DNA from: Mycobacterium sp. OTB74 | GTDB lineage: Bacteria > Actinomycetota > Actinomycetes > Mycobacteriales > Mycobacteriaceae | Reading direction: 5' to 3' | DNA: 64,000 nt | NCBI RefSeq assembly: GCF_029892685.1 | Contig: NZ_JARXVD010000017.1 | Coordinates: 84,271-148,270, forward strand | Shown here: in pieces, positions 24,612 to 32,967 of the stretch | How positions within the stretch are numbered: position 1 is the first letter of the stretch | Layout: every line of letters starts with the position of its first letter | Notes under the pieces: model-generated | Databases searched by the model: none | Told to the model about the DNA's origin: nothing | What the model saw: only the letters and a program-made list of their open reading frames with translations | Translations under genes and position numbers: made by a program

Positions 24612-24756
24612 GGGGTAGGTCCGGACCTTCCAGTTAGCCGGAAGCGCCATGTGGTGGGCAACCATGACGACAGCATCTCTGGCCTGGGCGATCCTGGAGG
24701 TAGCCGAAAACCGGCATCAGAACCTTCGTCAGAGCACCGAAAGTTGAGGCAGTGCA

Positions 24757-24987
24757 ATGCATACCACCCCACGTCGGATCGTCCCGTTAATCGCCGCGGC
24801 AGCCGCTTTGGCAGCCTTCGTGGCCGCGCCGGTGGCCGGCGCGGCGACATTCGCCACCGATTCACAGGTCACACAGACCACCGACAACGCACAGATCGTG
24901 GCGACCCCTGGTGCTGCCGCTCGGGAGGCAGCACAGATGCAGGAGCCGTTCGGCGGGAATGCCGGCGCTCTGATATTTCAACACTGA
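24757..24987 (+). CDS. Small exported protein near two-component locus
   Basis: A 76-residue precursor with a signal peptide (MHTTPRRIVPLIAAAAALAAFV... ending VAGAA). The ~47-residue mature part contains TTDNAQIVATPGAAAREAAQ and ends GGNAGALIFQH. GAGG lies ~7 nt before the ATG. It is unrelated in sequence to peptides A and B apart from size, and is the fifth short exported protein within 4.7 kb. I recognise no family. Confidence 0.62.
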   Translation: MHTTPRRIVPLIAAAAALAAFVAAPVAGAATFATDSQVTQTTDNAQIVATPGAAAREAAQMQEPFGGNAGALIFQH

Positions 24988-25319
24988 TTTCGAACCTGCA
25001 GGCCGATCAACCCCGTTGGCGAGCATCACCTTTCACGATCTCGCGGACCAACGCGCTATCGGTGCATCTAGTTGGTGCGACAGAGCCCCACCGATTCGAC
25101 GGAACATCTGGCGCCAATCACAGACGGCCAGACGTGCATTCATCTCGAGCGATCCAGCGTTCAACGTAAGTGACTGTCCTATTTGATAATTCGATCACAT
25201 AGCCATTGGAAATCTGAGACTGGTCACGCTACCGCTGACAGCCGTTTGTTGTTACTGCTAGCTGGAAAATCGGGCTTTTGCCCATGCACTCGGCAGATCC
25301 ACGGTCATATCGTGATCGC
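24988..25319. other. Intergenic region, no gene seen
   Basis: About 330 bp between the exported protein and the cupin gene. I see no convincing coding frame, repeat or hairpin. The AT-richer stretch around 25170-25210 (CCTATTTGATAATTCG) may hold the cupin promoter. Confidence 0.35.
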
Positions 25320-26012
25320 ATGATTATCAACCGACGAACGATGCTCAGCGGAGCAGGGGTGGCGGGAGTGGCGGCCATCGCCGGTACCGGCGCCGACCGC
25401 GCATTCTCATCCCCCCCACCTCGCGACGACATCCAGGAAAAGAACATGACCGAAGACGCAGCCCGGTTCGGCAATCCCCGCATCCCCGCCGAACTCAATA
25501 CCGCACAGCCGCACATGTTCCACTTGGGTGCGCTGGCACCCACCGAGTTCCAGGGCGGCTCACTTCGCCAAGCGTACGAAGGCAATTGGCCGATTCTGAT
25601 GGGCCAGGAGGCCAGCGTCGTGATGGTGACGCTGCAACCCGGCGGCATCCGCGAACCACACTGGCACCCCAGTGCCTGGGAGATCAACGTCATCACCGCC
25701 GGCGTGGCAACGTGGACCCTACTCGACCCGCTCGGGCACTCGGAACACTTCGAGGCCCACGTCGGAGACGTCGTCTTCGCCCCTCAGGGCTCGCTGCACT
25801 ACTTCGAGAACAAGGGCAACACCGACCTCAACCTGTTGATCGTGTTCAACGCCAGCACCGAGGAAGGCAAAGACGACATCGGCATCGGCGCATCCATCAC
25901 CAAGCTGCCGGCCGATGTGCTCGGTGTCGTATTCGGTGTTCCCCCAGACACTTTCACCAAGTTCAAAAAAGCTGATCAGTCGTTGACGATCATCAAGCGA
26001 CCGACCAGCTGA
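25320..26012 (+). CDS. Tat-exported single-cupin protein
   Basis: This 230-residue protein begins MIINRRTMLSGAGVAGVAAI, a twin-arginine signal, so it is exported folded, probably with its metal. The cupin core has REPHWHPSAWEINVITAG (metal ligands) and GDVVFAPQGSLHYFEN (second-motif His). It resembles one half of a bicupin oxalate decarboxylase. Oxalate decarboxylase-like activity is possible but unproven because only one cupin is present. The start at residue 1 of the Tat motif is preferred to 25278. Confidence 0.75.
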   Translation: MIINRRTMLSGAGVAGVAAIAGTGADRAFSSPPPRDDIQEKNMTEDAARFGNPRIPAELNTAQPHMFHLGALAPTEFQGGSLRQAYEGNWPILMGQEASVVMVTLQPGGIREPHWHPSAWEINVITAGVATWTLLDPLGHSEHFEAHVGDVVFAPQGSLHYFENKGNTDLNLLIVFNASTEEGKDDIGIGASITKLPADVLGVVFGVPPDTFTKFKKADQSLTIIKRPTS

Positions 26013-26023
26013 CCCGAAACCTG

Positions 26024-27055
26024 CTACGCGAAGCGGAGATTCATGGTGCCCATTCCGAAAATCTTCTTGCCTGCGGATTTCGCGGTAACGATGACCGTTC
26101 CCTCGCGGGTCTCGGCATCAAGCGACTTGATGCGCCCGCCGAACTCGATATCGGCACGCTCGGTGGCCGGCACGATCGCCGGCGCAGAAAAACGCACCGT
26201 GTACTTCGAGACCGCCCCGGGGTCGCCCGACCACGAAGAGACGAACCCGGCGCCCAGACCCAGCACGAGCATGCCATGGGCAATCACATCGGGCAGGCCC
26301 GCGAGCTTGGCGATGGTTTCGTCCCAGTGAATCGGGTTTGCGTCGCCGGCGACGCCCGCGTAGTTGACGAGGTCACCGCGAGCGACCAATATGTCGCGCT
26401 CCGGCAGCTTAGCGCCGATCGACAGGCTGTCGAAGTTCATCGAGCCCGGGATACGGGTCCGGCCGCCGTCAGCGATCCGTCGTCGGCCTTCGGGGCGAAC
26501 CGTCTTGACGTAATCGCTCGCGGCTGCTTCGACCGAGAGGACGTCCACGTCGTGCACCACAACTTTCCGCACGGCGTCGGCGATGGCAGGATCGACCTCG
26601 TCCGCAGTGATACCGACAACGGTGGTGTGCATGGTGTGCACGGTCTCGCCCGCGGCATCTGTGAGTGTGTTGGTGATCGTGATCATGTCCCGGCCGGCGA
26701 CCCGCCGAACCGCTGACAACTCGACGTCGGTCACAAGCTCGTCGCCGACCACGATCGGCCGGTGCTGCTCAAAGACCTCCTCGGTCTGCACAAAGGTCTC
26801 GTATCCGACCACTACCTCTTGCAGCAGCTTCTGATTGGCTGCCATGGCCATTGTGGCGGTGAACGTCAACGGAGCAATGAGACCCGAGTAGCCCAACGCG
26901 GCCGCGGCATCTTCGTCCCAGTGTGCAGGGTGGTAGTCCTGCACCGCCCGGGCGTACTCGCGAACCTTCTCGCGGCCGACCCGGTAGACGCGGTCCGCCT
27001 TGTAGTAATGGCCAACCCGCTCTTGGAGCGCGGGGGCATCCGTTTCCGTTGTCAT
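26024..27055 (-). CDS. Fused HadA/HadB-like (3R)-hydroxyacyl-ACP dehydratase
   Basis: The 343-residue protein is a double hot-dog. The N-terminal half (~10-150) is HadA-like (YKADRVYRVGREKVREYARA). The C-terminal half (~215-335) is HadB/MaoC-like, with the hydratase motif GDANPIHWDETIAKLAGLPDVIAHG carrying the catalytic Asp and His (landmarks only). The N-terminal half has HPAHWD instead of that motif, so only the second half should be catalytic. It dehydrates 3-hydroxyacyl thioesters, probably in fatty or mycolic acid elongation. The start at 27055 follows GAGGTGAGAGAG, which lies in the palindrome at 27064-27083. Confidence 0.83.
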   Translation of the reverse strand: MTTETDAPALQERVGHYYKADRVYRVGREKVREYARAVQDYHPAHWDEDAAAALGYSGLIAPLTFTATMAMAANQKLLQEVVVGYETFVQTEEVFEQHRPIVVGDELVTDVELSAVRRVAGRDMITITNTLTDAAGETVHTMHTTVVGITADEVDPAIADAVRKVVVHDVDVLSVEAAASDYVKTVRPEGRRRIADGGRTRIPGSMNFDSLSIGAKLPERDILVARGDLVNYAGVAGDANPIHWDETIAKLAGLPDVIAHGMLVLGLGAGFVSSWSGDPGAVSKYTVRFSAPAIVPATERADIEFGGRIKSLDAETREGTVIVTAKSAGKKIFGMGTMNLRFA

Positions 27056-27063
27056 AAACTCTC

Positions 27064-27083
27064 TCACCTCAGTAATGAGGTGA
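27064..27083 (-). promoter_or_regulatory. Palindrome overlapping the dehydratase ribosome site
   Basis: TCACCTCA-GTAA-TGAGGTGA, a perfect 8-bp inverted repeat 8 bp upstream of the dehydratase start. On the mRNA it would pair the GAGGTGA ribosome-binding sequence into a small hairpin. It could be a repressor operator or a translation-limiting stem. Confidence 0.4.
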
Positions 27084-27137
27084 TCGTAGTCTGGTCAGGA
27101 TGCGCTGACATGCATGGTCTGACGGAACCGCCAGCAG

Positions 27138-30100
27138 TCAGCCCACCGTCGCAGCCCACTCCAGGTGCCCCTGAAAGCCGAGAGCTTTCGCTTTGTTGCG
27201 GTACGAATCCCATAACTGCGCAAAATTTGCGGTGTCTCCGTGAGCCTGTGCCAGCAGCGCACGCAACCGCAACAGCCAGATTTCTCGTAGCACCAGCTCC
27301 TCGTCGACTGGGACGTTCGCCAACCGGTCGATCGCGGCCTCGGCTTCAGCCAAGTCGCCGTCGTCCCCGCGATCGAGGAGTGCCTCCACGAACACCCCTG
27401 TCGCAGGAACACCCCATCCCAGCAGCTGGCCTTGGTGTGCCAGTTGGTCGACGGCCGTCCGCATCAACGCGACGGCGTCGTCGCGGTCCGTAAACCGAGC
27501 TCTCTCGCGTCCCAAATACACGTTGACCATCGGCAAGTCGCCCAGAAGGTAAGCCTGGCGTTGGAGCATCTCGCTGATCTCGGCGAGGATTTGGTGTCCA
27601 CGCTCGTGCTCGGCATCCGTTGGGCGGTGCACCAGTGCAAGAGCCACCGTCATCCGAGCGAGGGCCAATGCGAGGTCGTCACCGGATCGTTCAGAGATCT
27701 TCAGGGCATCTTCGATCTCACGCATGGCGTGATCGTCGGGCACCAGTACCCCATGCGGTATCCCCGTGATGTAGGCGTAGGTCACGACGGTGGCGTAGGA
27801 CGTGGGGTCAGCGCTGCGGGCTATGGCCAGCCCGGACCGCAGGTCGTCTGACCATCCGGGTCGACCGAGCCAGTAACGGGCAAGACCTTGCTGGGCAAAA
27901 CTGAGCGCCAATGGTGACCCGAATATCAGGTTGCCCATGGACGGATCGCCATCAGCCAGTTCGATAGCTTTTTGCGACCACTTCAGGACGTCAGGCCACC
28001 CTCCGCTCTCGGTCTTGGCGTGGGCGGCCGCAAAGGACAGCGCCACCGTCAAGGTCGGCTCGCCCACCGACTCGATGATGTCCATGGCTTCAGACGCCAG
28101 CTGCGACGCCTCGCGGACATGAGCCTGGAAGGTCAGGTCCATCACCAGCCCGACCATGCCGATCGCGAGCGCTGTGTTGTCCCCGGCCGCGGTACAGAGC
28201 TCGCGCAGTTCATCAAAACGGGTGCCGGCCACGCTTTCGTGTGTGCGCCAAGCGATACCGCACAACATGGTTCGTGGCGCAATACGCATGGCTGCCCGCT
28301 GTTGATCGTCAGCGGGCAACGCGTCGGCGATCCTTCGGACACGCTCCCAGCTCACTCGCGCCGCATTGATGTCCCGGTTGGTCGCCCAGACTCCGGCTCG
28401 CACATGCCACTCGTATGCGGCATGCACATCACCGGCGGCCTCCAGGTGCTCGGCGATCAGTGCAGCATTCTCCTCACTAGAGGCCGCGCGGGCCTCGATG
28501 AGCGCGGCCAGTCGCCGGTGCAGCTCGGCGCGATCGGATTTCAGCTGCGTGTCGTAAGCGACCGTGCGAATCAGCGGATGGTGAAACACATATCGCTGTC
28601 CGGTCGGCACGCTGACCTCATCAACAAGCTCGGCCGCCACAAGATCGGTGATCCGGGGCTCAATGCCCAGGTCCTGAAGCAGGCTCGCGTCGAGCCGTGA
28701 ACCGATGACCGCGGCGGCATTCAAGGTCTGTTTGGCCTCCACGTTGAGCCGATCGATGCGCGCCGCGATAGTCGCCTGCACGGTGGCCGGGACGCTGACC
28801 TCGGCAGCCTCGACGGCCGAGGTGTAGGCGCCCCGGCTGCCCCGCAGCACACCGCGCTCGGCGAGTTCTTGCACCATCTCTTCAGCGAAGAACGGGTTAC
28901 CGGCAGCCCGGTCGGCGATCCTGGTGGCCAACCCTGTGACCGAGGAGTCGTGCCCCAACAGGTCATTAACTAGTGCTTCTGTCTCGGGGTCACTCAGTGG
29001 CGCCAGCGCGATGGTGTGCGCTCCGGGCACCCGGCTCAACACGCCCTGATATTCGGGACGGTAGCTGATCAGCAACAACGAGGGCGTCTGGTTAATCACT
29101 GCCACGAAGTCGGCGATCATGGATTCGCTGACCTCGTCGATCCAGTGCACGTCCTCGACGACGTAAACCGCCGGGAATTCGCGGGCCAGCGACACCGCAT
29201 TGACCAGAGCCGTCAACCGGCGTCGGCGCGCGTCCGGATCGATCTTGGGCAGCACCGCCTCGGGATCGGCAATGCCCAGCAGATCGTTGAAAAGCAGCAC
29301 GTCCTCTGGTTCAGCGTCGGGCACCCGGGTCAGCACCAGCTCGCGGGCGGCCGCAGCGTCCATATCCGTCACCCCGAACGCGGCCCGCAGCAACCGCGCC
29401 ACCACGCGGAAGGCGATGTCGCTGGCGTGCGACGAGCAGAACACGGTGAACACCTGCACGCCCCGGTCCGTTGCCTTTGTAGCGACCTCACGCACCAGAC
29501 GGCTCTTGCCGATGCCTGGTGATCCGACAATTCCGACCATCGCGCCGTCGCCGTCGATGGCCCGCTCCAACAGACCTTCAACGGCCGACATCTCCCAGCG
29601 GCGGCCGACCAGATTCGACTCGGCACGCCCGGCACCGCGACGCCCATCGGTCATGCCGAACAGCCGATGGCCCGTCACGGTCTCATCTAGGCCCTTGATT
29701 CGAACCTCTTCTGACGATCCGAGATTCGCGGCGCCCTCAACCAGCCGTGCGGTTGACTCACTGAGCATCACTCCGCCCGGCTCGGCGACCGACTCCATCC
29801 GTTGCGCCATCCCGACTTGCTCACCAACTGCGGTATAGCCCAGTGCACCCGAACCGATTTCGCCGACGATCACCTGCCCGGAGTTGAGTCCCACCCGCAG
29901 CCGGAGGTCCACACCATCGCGCTCTTGGACCTGGACGGCAAGTCGCTTCGCTTCCGTCTGGACGTCCAGGGCCGCCAGACACGCCCGAATGGCGTGATCC
30001 TCCAACGCGGCGGGCGCGCCGAACACCGCCATGATCCCGTCACCGGTGAACTTGTCGACCGTGCCGCCGTACCGGCGTACCACTGCCGCGCAACGTCCTG

Positions 30101-30308
30101 CGAGATCGGTCATGATCTCTCGGAGGCGCTCCGCCCCGACCGCAGCGGCAATGTCCATCGAATGCACCACATCGGCGAAGAACACCGTTACCTGCTTGTA
30201 CTCCGCACGAGCATCGCGCGCCACGACCGGCGTGCCGCAGCCGTCGCAGAACTTCGCACCCTCGCGCGGCGAGGTGCCACACGTGCGACACGCGGTCGCT
30301 GCGGTCAT
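27138..30308 (-). CDS. Zinc-ribbon/class III cyclase/AAA/TPR regulator, copy 1
   Basis: A 1,056-residue multidomain protein: zinc ribbon (C7-x2-C10, C21-x2-C24), class III nucleotide cyclase homology domain (~38-200; metal Asp D46 and D90 in FTGDG, Lys K86, Arg R170), AAA ATPase (Walker A GSPGIGKSR near 262-270, LVEDVHWIDE-type Walker B), and TPR-like helices to the end. The usual transition-state Asn is Gly166 in VGMAQR, so catalysis is uncertain. The start at 30308 follows GGAGGG. A paralogue lies at 36022-39195 in the same orientation; the FAAL operon ends 102 bp upstream, so read-through is possible. Confidence 0.85.
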   Translation of the reverse strand: MTAATACRTCGTSPREGAKFCDGCGTPVVARDARAEYKQVTVFFADVVHSMDIAAAVGAERLREIMTDLAGRCAAVVRRYGGTVDKFTGDGIMAVFGAPAALEDHAIRACLAALDVQTEAKRLAVQVQERDGVDLRLRVGLNSGQVIVGEIGSGALGYTAVGEQVGMAQRMESVAEPGGVMLSESTARLVEGAANLGSSEEVRIKGLDETVTGHRLFGMTDGRRGAGRAESNLVGRRWEMSAVEGLLERAIDGDGAMVGIVGSPGIGKSRLVREVATKATDRGVQVFTVFCSSHASDIAFRVVARLLRAAFGVTDMDAAAARELVLTRVPDAEPEDVLLFNDLLGIADPEAVLPKIDPDARRRRLTALVNAVSLAREFPAVYVVEDVHWIDEVSESMIADFVAVINQTPSLLLISYRPEYQGVLSRVPGAHTIALAPLSDPETEALVNDLLGHDSSVTGLATRIADRAAGNPFFAEEMVQELAERGVLRGSRGAYTSAVEAAEVSVPATVQATIAARIDRLNVEAKQTLNAAAVIGSRLDASLLQDLGIEPRITDLVAAELVDEVSVPTGQRYVFHHPLIRTVAYDTQLKSDRAELHRRLAALIEARAASSEENAALIAEHLEAAGDVHAAYEWHVRAGVWATNRDINAARVSWERVRRIADALPADDQQRAAMRIAPRTMLCGIAWRTHESVAGTRFDELRELCTAAGDNTALAIGMVGLVMDLTFQAHVREASQLASEAMDIIESVGEPTLTVALSFAAAHAKTESGGWPDVLKWSQKAIELADGDPSMGNLIFGSPLALSFAQQGLARYWLGRPGWSDDLRSGLAIARSADPTSYATVVTYAYITGIPHGVLVPDDHAMREIEDALKISERSGDDLALALARMTVALALVHRPTDAEHERGHQILAEISEMLQRQAYLLGDLPMVNVYLGRERARFTDRDDAVALMRTAVDQLAHQGQLLGWGVPATGVFVEALLDRGDDGDLAEAEAAIDRLANVPVDEELVLREIWLLRLRALLAQAHGDTANFAQLWDSYRNKAKALGFQGHLEWAATVG

Positions 30309-30410
30309 CCGACCCTCCGCGCTTTCGGCCCCCAGAGTTGCTAGGGCTACAGAATAGGACTCGAGACCTCTCCGTGGCGCCTCATTAACGCCAACATCCA
30401 CAGCAAACGT

Positions 30411-31955
30411 TCAGAATGTCTCCAGTAACTTCAGCGCGTCGCTGCGCCGGAGTTTGCCCGACGCAGTTTTGGGCAACGCACCGGGCGGAAGTAACCGCAC
30501 GTGGCATGGAGGGTGACCGACTCGGCTGTTGACTCGGGCCACGATCTCGCGAGTGATCGCCGGTTGCCGGTGTGCGTCCGGTGAGCGCACTTCAGCCAGA
30601 ACGGCGAAACCTTCTCTTTCTGCACCGGCGTCCATTCGCACTGCGGCGACGCACCCTCGACGCACGCCGTCGACGTCGGCGGCAGCCCGTTCAATGTCGG
30701 TGGGGTATATGTTTCGTCCGGCAACAATGATGACGTCTTTGGTCCGGCCGCAGACATAGAGCAGGCCGGATTCGTCGAGGTAACCGATATCGCCGGTATC
30801 GAACCATCCGTCGGGGCCGGCCATCGGCGACGGCCCGGACTGGGTCAGATAGCGCCCGGCCACCTGCGGGCCCCGAATGTGGATGGCCCCGCCGACCCCG
30901 ATTCTCAGTTGCAGACCCGTTGCGGGCAGCCCTAGGCACACCGCACCAGCGGCGTCTGCCACCGCCGCTTGGTCCCATGCGCTGGTTGACGCCATCAGCG
31001 TTGCCTCGGCCAAGCCGTAGGCCGGGGTAGGTGCGGTCGGCCGCAAGCCGAATGGCGCTCCTGCAGAAACGAACCGGTCGATATCGCGATGGTCGATCGG
31101 CTCTGCCCCGTTGATGGCCACTCGCAGCCGCGACAAGTCGATCGAGCGGGCTTGGGCGCGAGCGAGCACTCGGGCCAGAATCGCGTAACCAAAGTTGGGT
31201 CCAGAGGTGAGAGTGGCTCTGTGCTCGCTGATCAGCTCAGCCCACACGATTGGCCGAGTCAGGAATTCCTCGGGACGCACCACAAGTGCCTGCATTCCCA
31301 GCTGCATCGGGAGACACAGCAGCGCCACCATGCCCATGTCGTGCGATAGCGGAAGCCAACTCGCCATGGAGTCGCGATCCGCGTCGAGGTCCACACCGTC
31401 GACCATGGCCCTGGTGTTAGCCGCAAAGTTGCCGTGCGTGATCTCGATCGCCTTCGGAGTACCAGTCGAACCAGATGTCAACTGGCGCAATGCAATATCA
31501 GATTCCTCGGCATCATCTGGCGCCACCGCAGTCGCCGTCCTCAACTCGTTGACCGTGGCGATCGAAAGTGCCGCGAAACCGCTGTGGCCGACCATGGACA
31601 GGAACGGCTCCCCGAGCACCAACAGATCGGCCTGCACAGTGCGGGCAGCGCGCACGGTATCGGCCACCCACGCTTCGAGATCGGTGCGCGGTGTTGGTTG
31701 CTGCAGCATGGTCACACCGGCTCGACGCATCCATGCCGCCTGCGTCAATGCGGCCACGTCACCGCCGTCCCCTGCCAAGACCGCCACCGATGATCCTGTT
31801 TCCACGCCCCGGCGCGCCAATCCCCCGGCGATGGTTCGTGCCTGAGCGTGAATATCGCTCCAACTCCACTGGATCAGGTTCCTTGCGGGCCCGCAGCGCA
31901 GTCCGTGTCGCGACGTCGATGCAGCGACAAACATTTGCTCGGTCAACAGGCTCAC
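30411..31955 (-). CDS. Fatty-acyl-AMP ligase, FadD10/FAAL type
   Basis: This 514-residue ANL-family adenylating enzyme has LTSGSTGTPKAIEITHGN (P-loop), SWLPLSHDMGMVALL (typical of FAAL enzymes), YGLAEATLM, GWFDTGDIGYL and the C-terminal Lys motif PKTASGKLRR. It activates a fatty acid as acyl-AMP and probably loads it on the carrier protein encoded two genes upstream. It is shorter than most FAALs. The GTG start overlaps the thioesterase stop (GTGA). It is the last gene of a four-gene coupled operon that contains no PKS or NRPS. Confidence 0.85.
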   Translation of the reverse strand: MSLLTEQMFVAASTSRHGLRCGPARNLIQWSWSDIHAQARTIAGGLARRGVETGSSVAVLAGDGGDVAALTQAAWMRRAGVTMLQQPTPRTDLEAWVADTVRAARTVQADLLVLGEPFLSMVGHSGFAALSIATVNELRTATAVAPDDAEESDIALRQLTSGSTGTPKAIEITHGNFAANTRAMVDGVDLDADRDSMASWLPLSHDMGMVALLCLPMQLGMQALVVRPEEFLTRPIVWAELISEHRATLTSGPNFGYAILARVLARAQARSIDLSRLRVAINGAEPIDHRDIDRFVSAGAPFGLRPTAPTPAYGLAEATLMASTSAWDQAAVADAAGAVCLGLPATGLQLRIGVGGAIHIRGPQVAGRYLTQSGPSPMAGPDGWFDTGDIGYLDESGLLYVCGRTKDVIIVAGRNIYPTDIERAAADVDGVRRGCVAAVRMDAGAEREGFAVLAEVRSPDAHRQPAITREIVARVNSRVGHPPCHVRLLPPGALPKTASGKLRRSDALKLLETF

Positions 31956-32701
31956 GATGCCTTCACCTCTTTCATCGAGTCGTGCTCATGCAGTACGTCA
32001 ACGATCGCCGTCACCAGCGTGGCCGCAGGGCGGCGGAACAGGAAATGCCCGCCCTCGAACATCTGAAGTGTTTGCGGCTCTTGCGAATACCTCGACCACT
32101 GCGTCATCACGTCCGGTGGTACCAGTTGGTCGCCAAGCCCGCCGAAGATGTGTAGACGGCAGGGCACCGGTATTACTTCACGGGCACCGAACGAGGACTG
32201 GATACGTAAGTCGTCGCGAATTACCGACACCAGCAACCGAACCCACTCAGGTTTGCTGAGCACTTTGGCGGGTATGCCGCCATGCCGCACCAGTTCGCGG
32301 GCCAGCTGGGCGTCGTCGATTTGCTCGATCCCTTCGGCTGTCCCACCCAGATGCGGTGGCTGGCACGCGGCCACCACCATCGCTTCAGGGACCGACAAAC
32401 CCTCCGAGAGGCGTTGGCGGGCAAGGGTATATGCCACGACGGCGCCCATACTGTGGCCCAGCAGGACATGTGGCTCAGCCAGAACATCGCACAACTCGCC
32501 GCTCAGCAGCCGCACACACTCATCGACATCGACAATCCGCTGCTCGGCAGCCCGAGAGTCCCTGCCGGGCAGCGTGACGGAAGTGAGCCTTACTTCATCG
32601 GGCAGGGCGCGCTGCAGCGCAGCGAACGATGCACTGCCACCACCTGCAGCGTGGAAGCACACGAGCCGCGGCAGTCCCCTGCTTGTTGGGCCGGCGGTCA
32701 T
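31952..32701 (-). CDS. Type II thioesterase (TesA-like)
   Basis: A 249-residue alpha/beta hydrolase with the TEII order of motifs: LVCFHAAGGGSASF, LPGRDSR, nucleophile elbow LLGHSMGAVVAY, acid in FGGLGDQLVPPD, and His in FEGGHFLFRR. Such enzymes release or proofread acyl chains on carrier proteins. ATGA overlaps at both ends couple it to the ACP gene upstream and the FAAL gene downstream, so it probably hydrolyses the product of this small pathway. Confidence 0.87.
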   Translation of the reverse strand: MTAGPTSRGLPRLVCFHAAGGGSASFAALQRALPDEVRLTSVTLPGRDSRAAEQRIVDVDECVRLLSGELCDVLAEPHVLLGHSMGAVVAYTLARQRLSEGLSVPEAMVVAACQPPHLGGTAEGIEQIDDAQLARELVRHGGIPAKVLSKPEWVRLLVSVIRDDLRIQSSFGAREVIPVPCRLHIFGGLGDQLVPPDVMTQWSRYSQEPQTLQMFEGGHFLFRRPAATLVTAIVDVLHEHDSMKEVKAS

Positions 32702-32967
32702 GACACCAGTGCATCGGCGGCCTGGCCCGACAGATCGATACGGCGGCTGATGTCCTCAATCGCATCACCCACGGTGACGATGTCGATGCCGACATCCAGG
32801 CTCAGACCGAACCCGTAACGTTCCTCGCAAGTCAGCATGAGCTCCAACGCTCCAAGTGAATCCAGTCCGAGTTCGTCGAAGGTACGCGACGCGGTGACCT
32901 CGCCGACCGGCATCCTGAGGTACGAGGCGATTGCGGTGCGGACGAAATCCCCTATGTCATTTGTCAT
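32698..32967 (-). CDS. Acyl carrier protein
   Basis: An 89-residue carrier protein with the phosphopantetheine attachment motif GLDSLGALEL (Ser near residue 37) and four-helix ACP spacing. The start at 32967 (MTNDIGDFV) overlaps the stop of the P450 gene; longer frames run inside that gene. It probably carries a fatty acyl chain loaded by the FAAL and modified by the P450. Confidence 0.87.
   Translation of the reverse strand: MTNDIGDFVRTAIASYLRMPVGEVTASRTFDELGLDSLGALELMLTCEERYGFGLSLDVGIDIVTVGDAIEDISRRIDLSGQAADALVS

Noticed and set aside
27138..30308. Cyclase-AAA proteins as a CBASS or Pycsar-type defence system
   Set aside because: No effector gene adjoins them, and the zinc-ribbon/cyclase/AAA/TPR layout is common in mycobacterial regulators.
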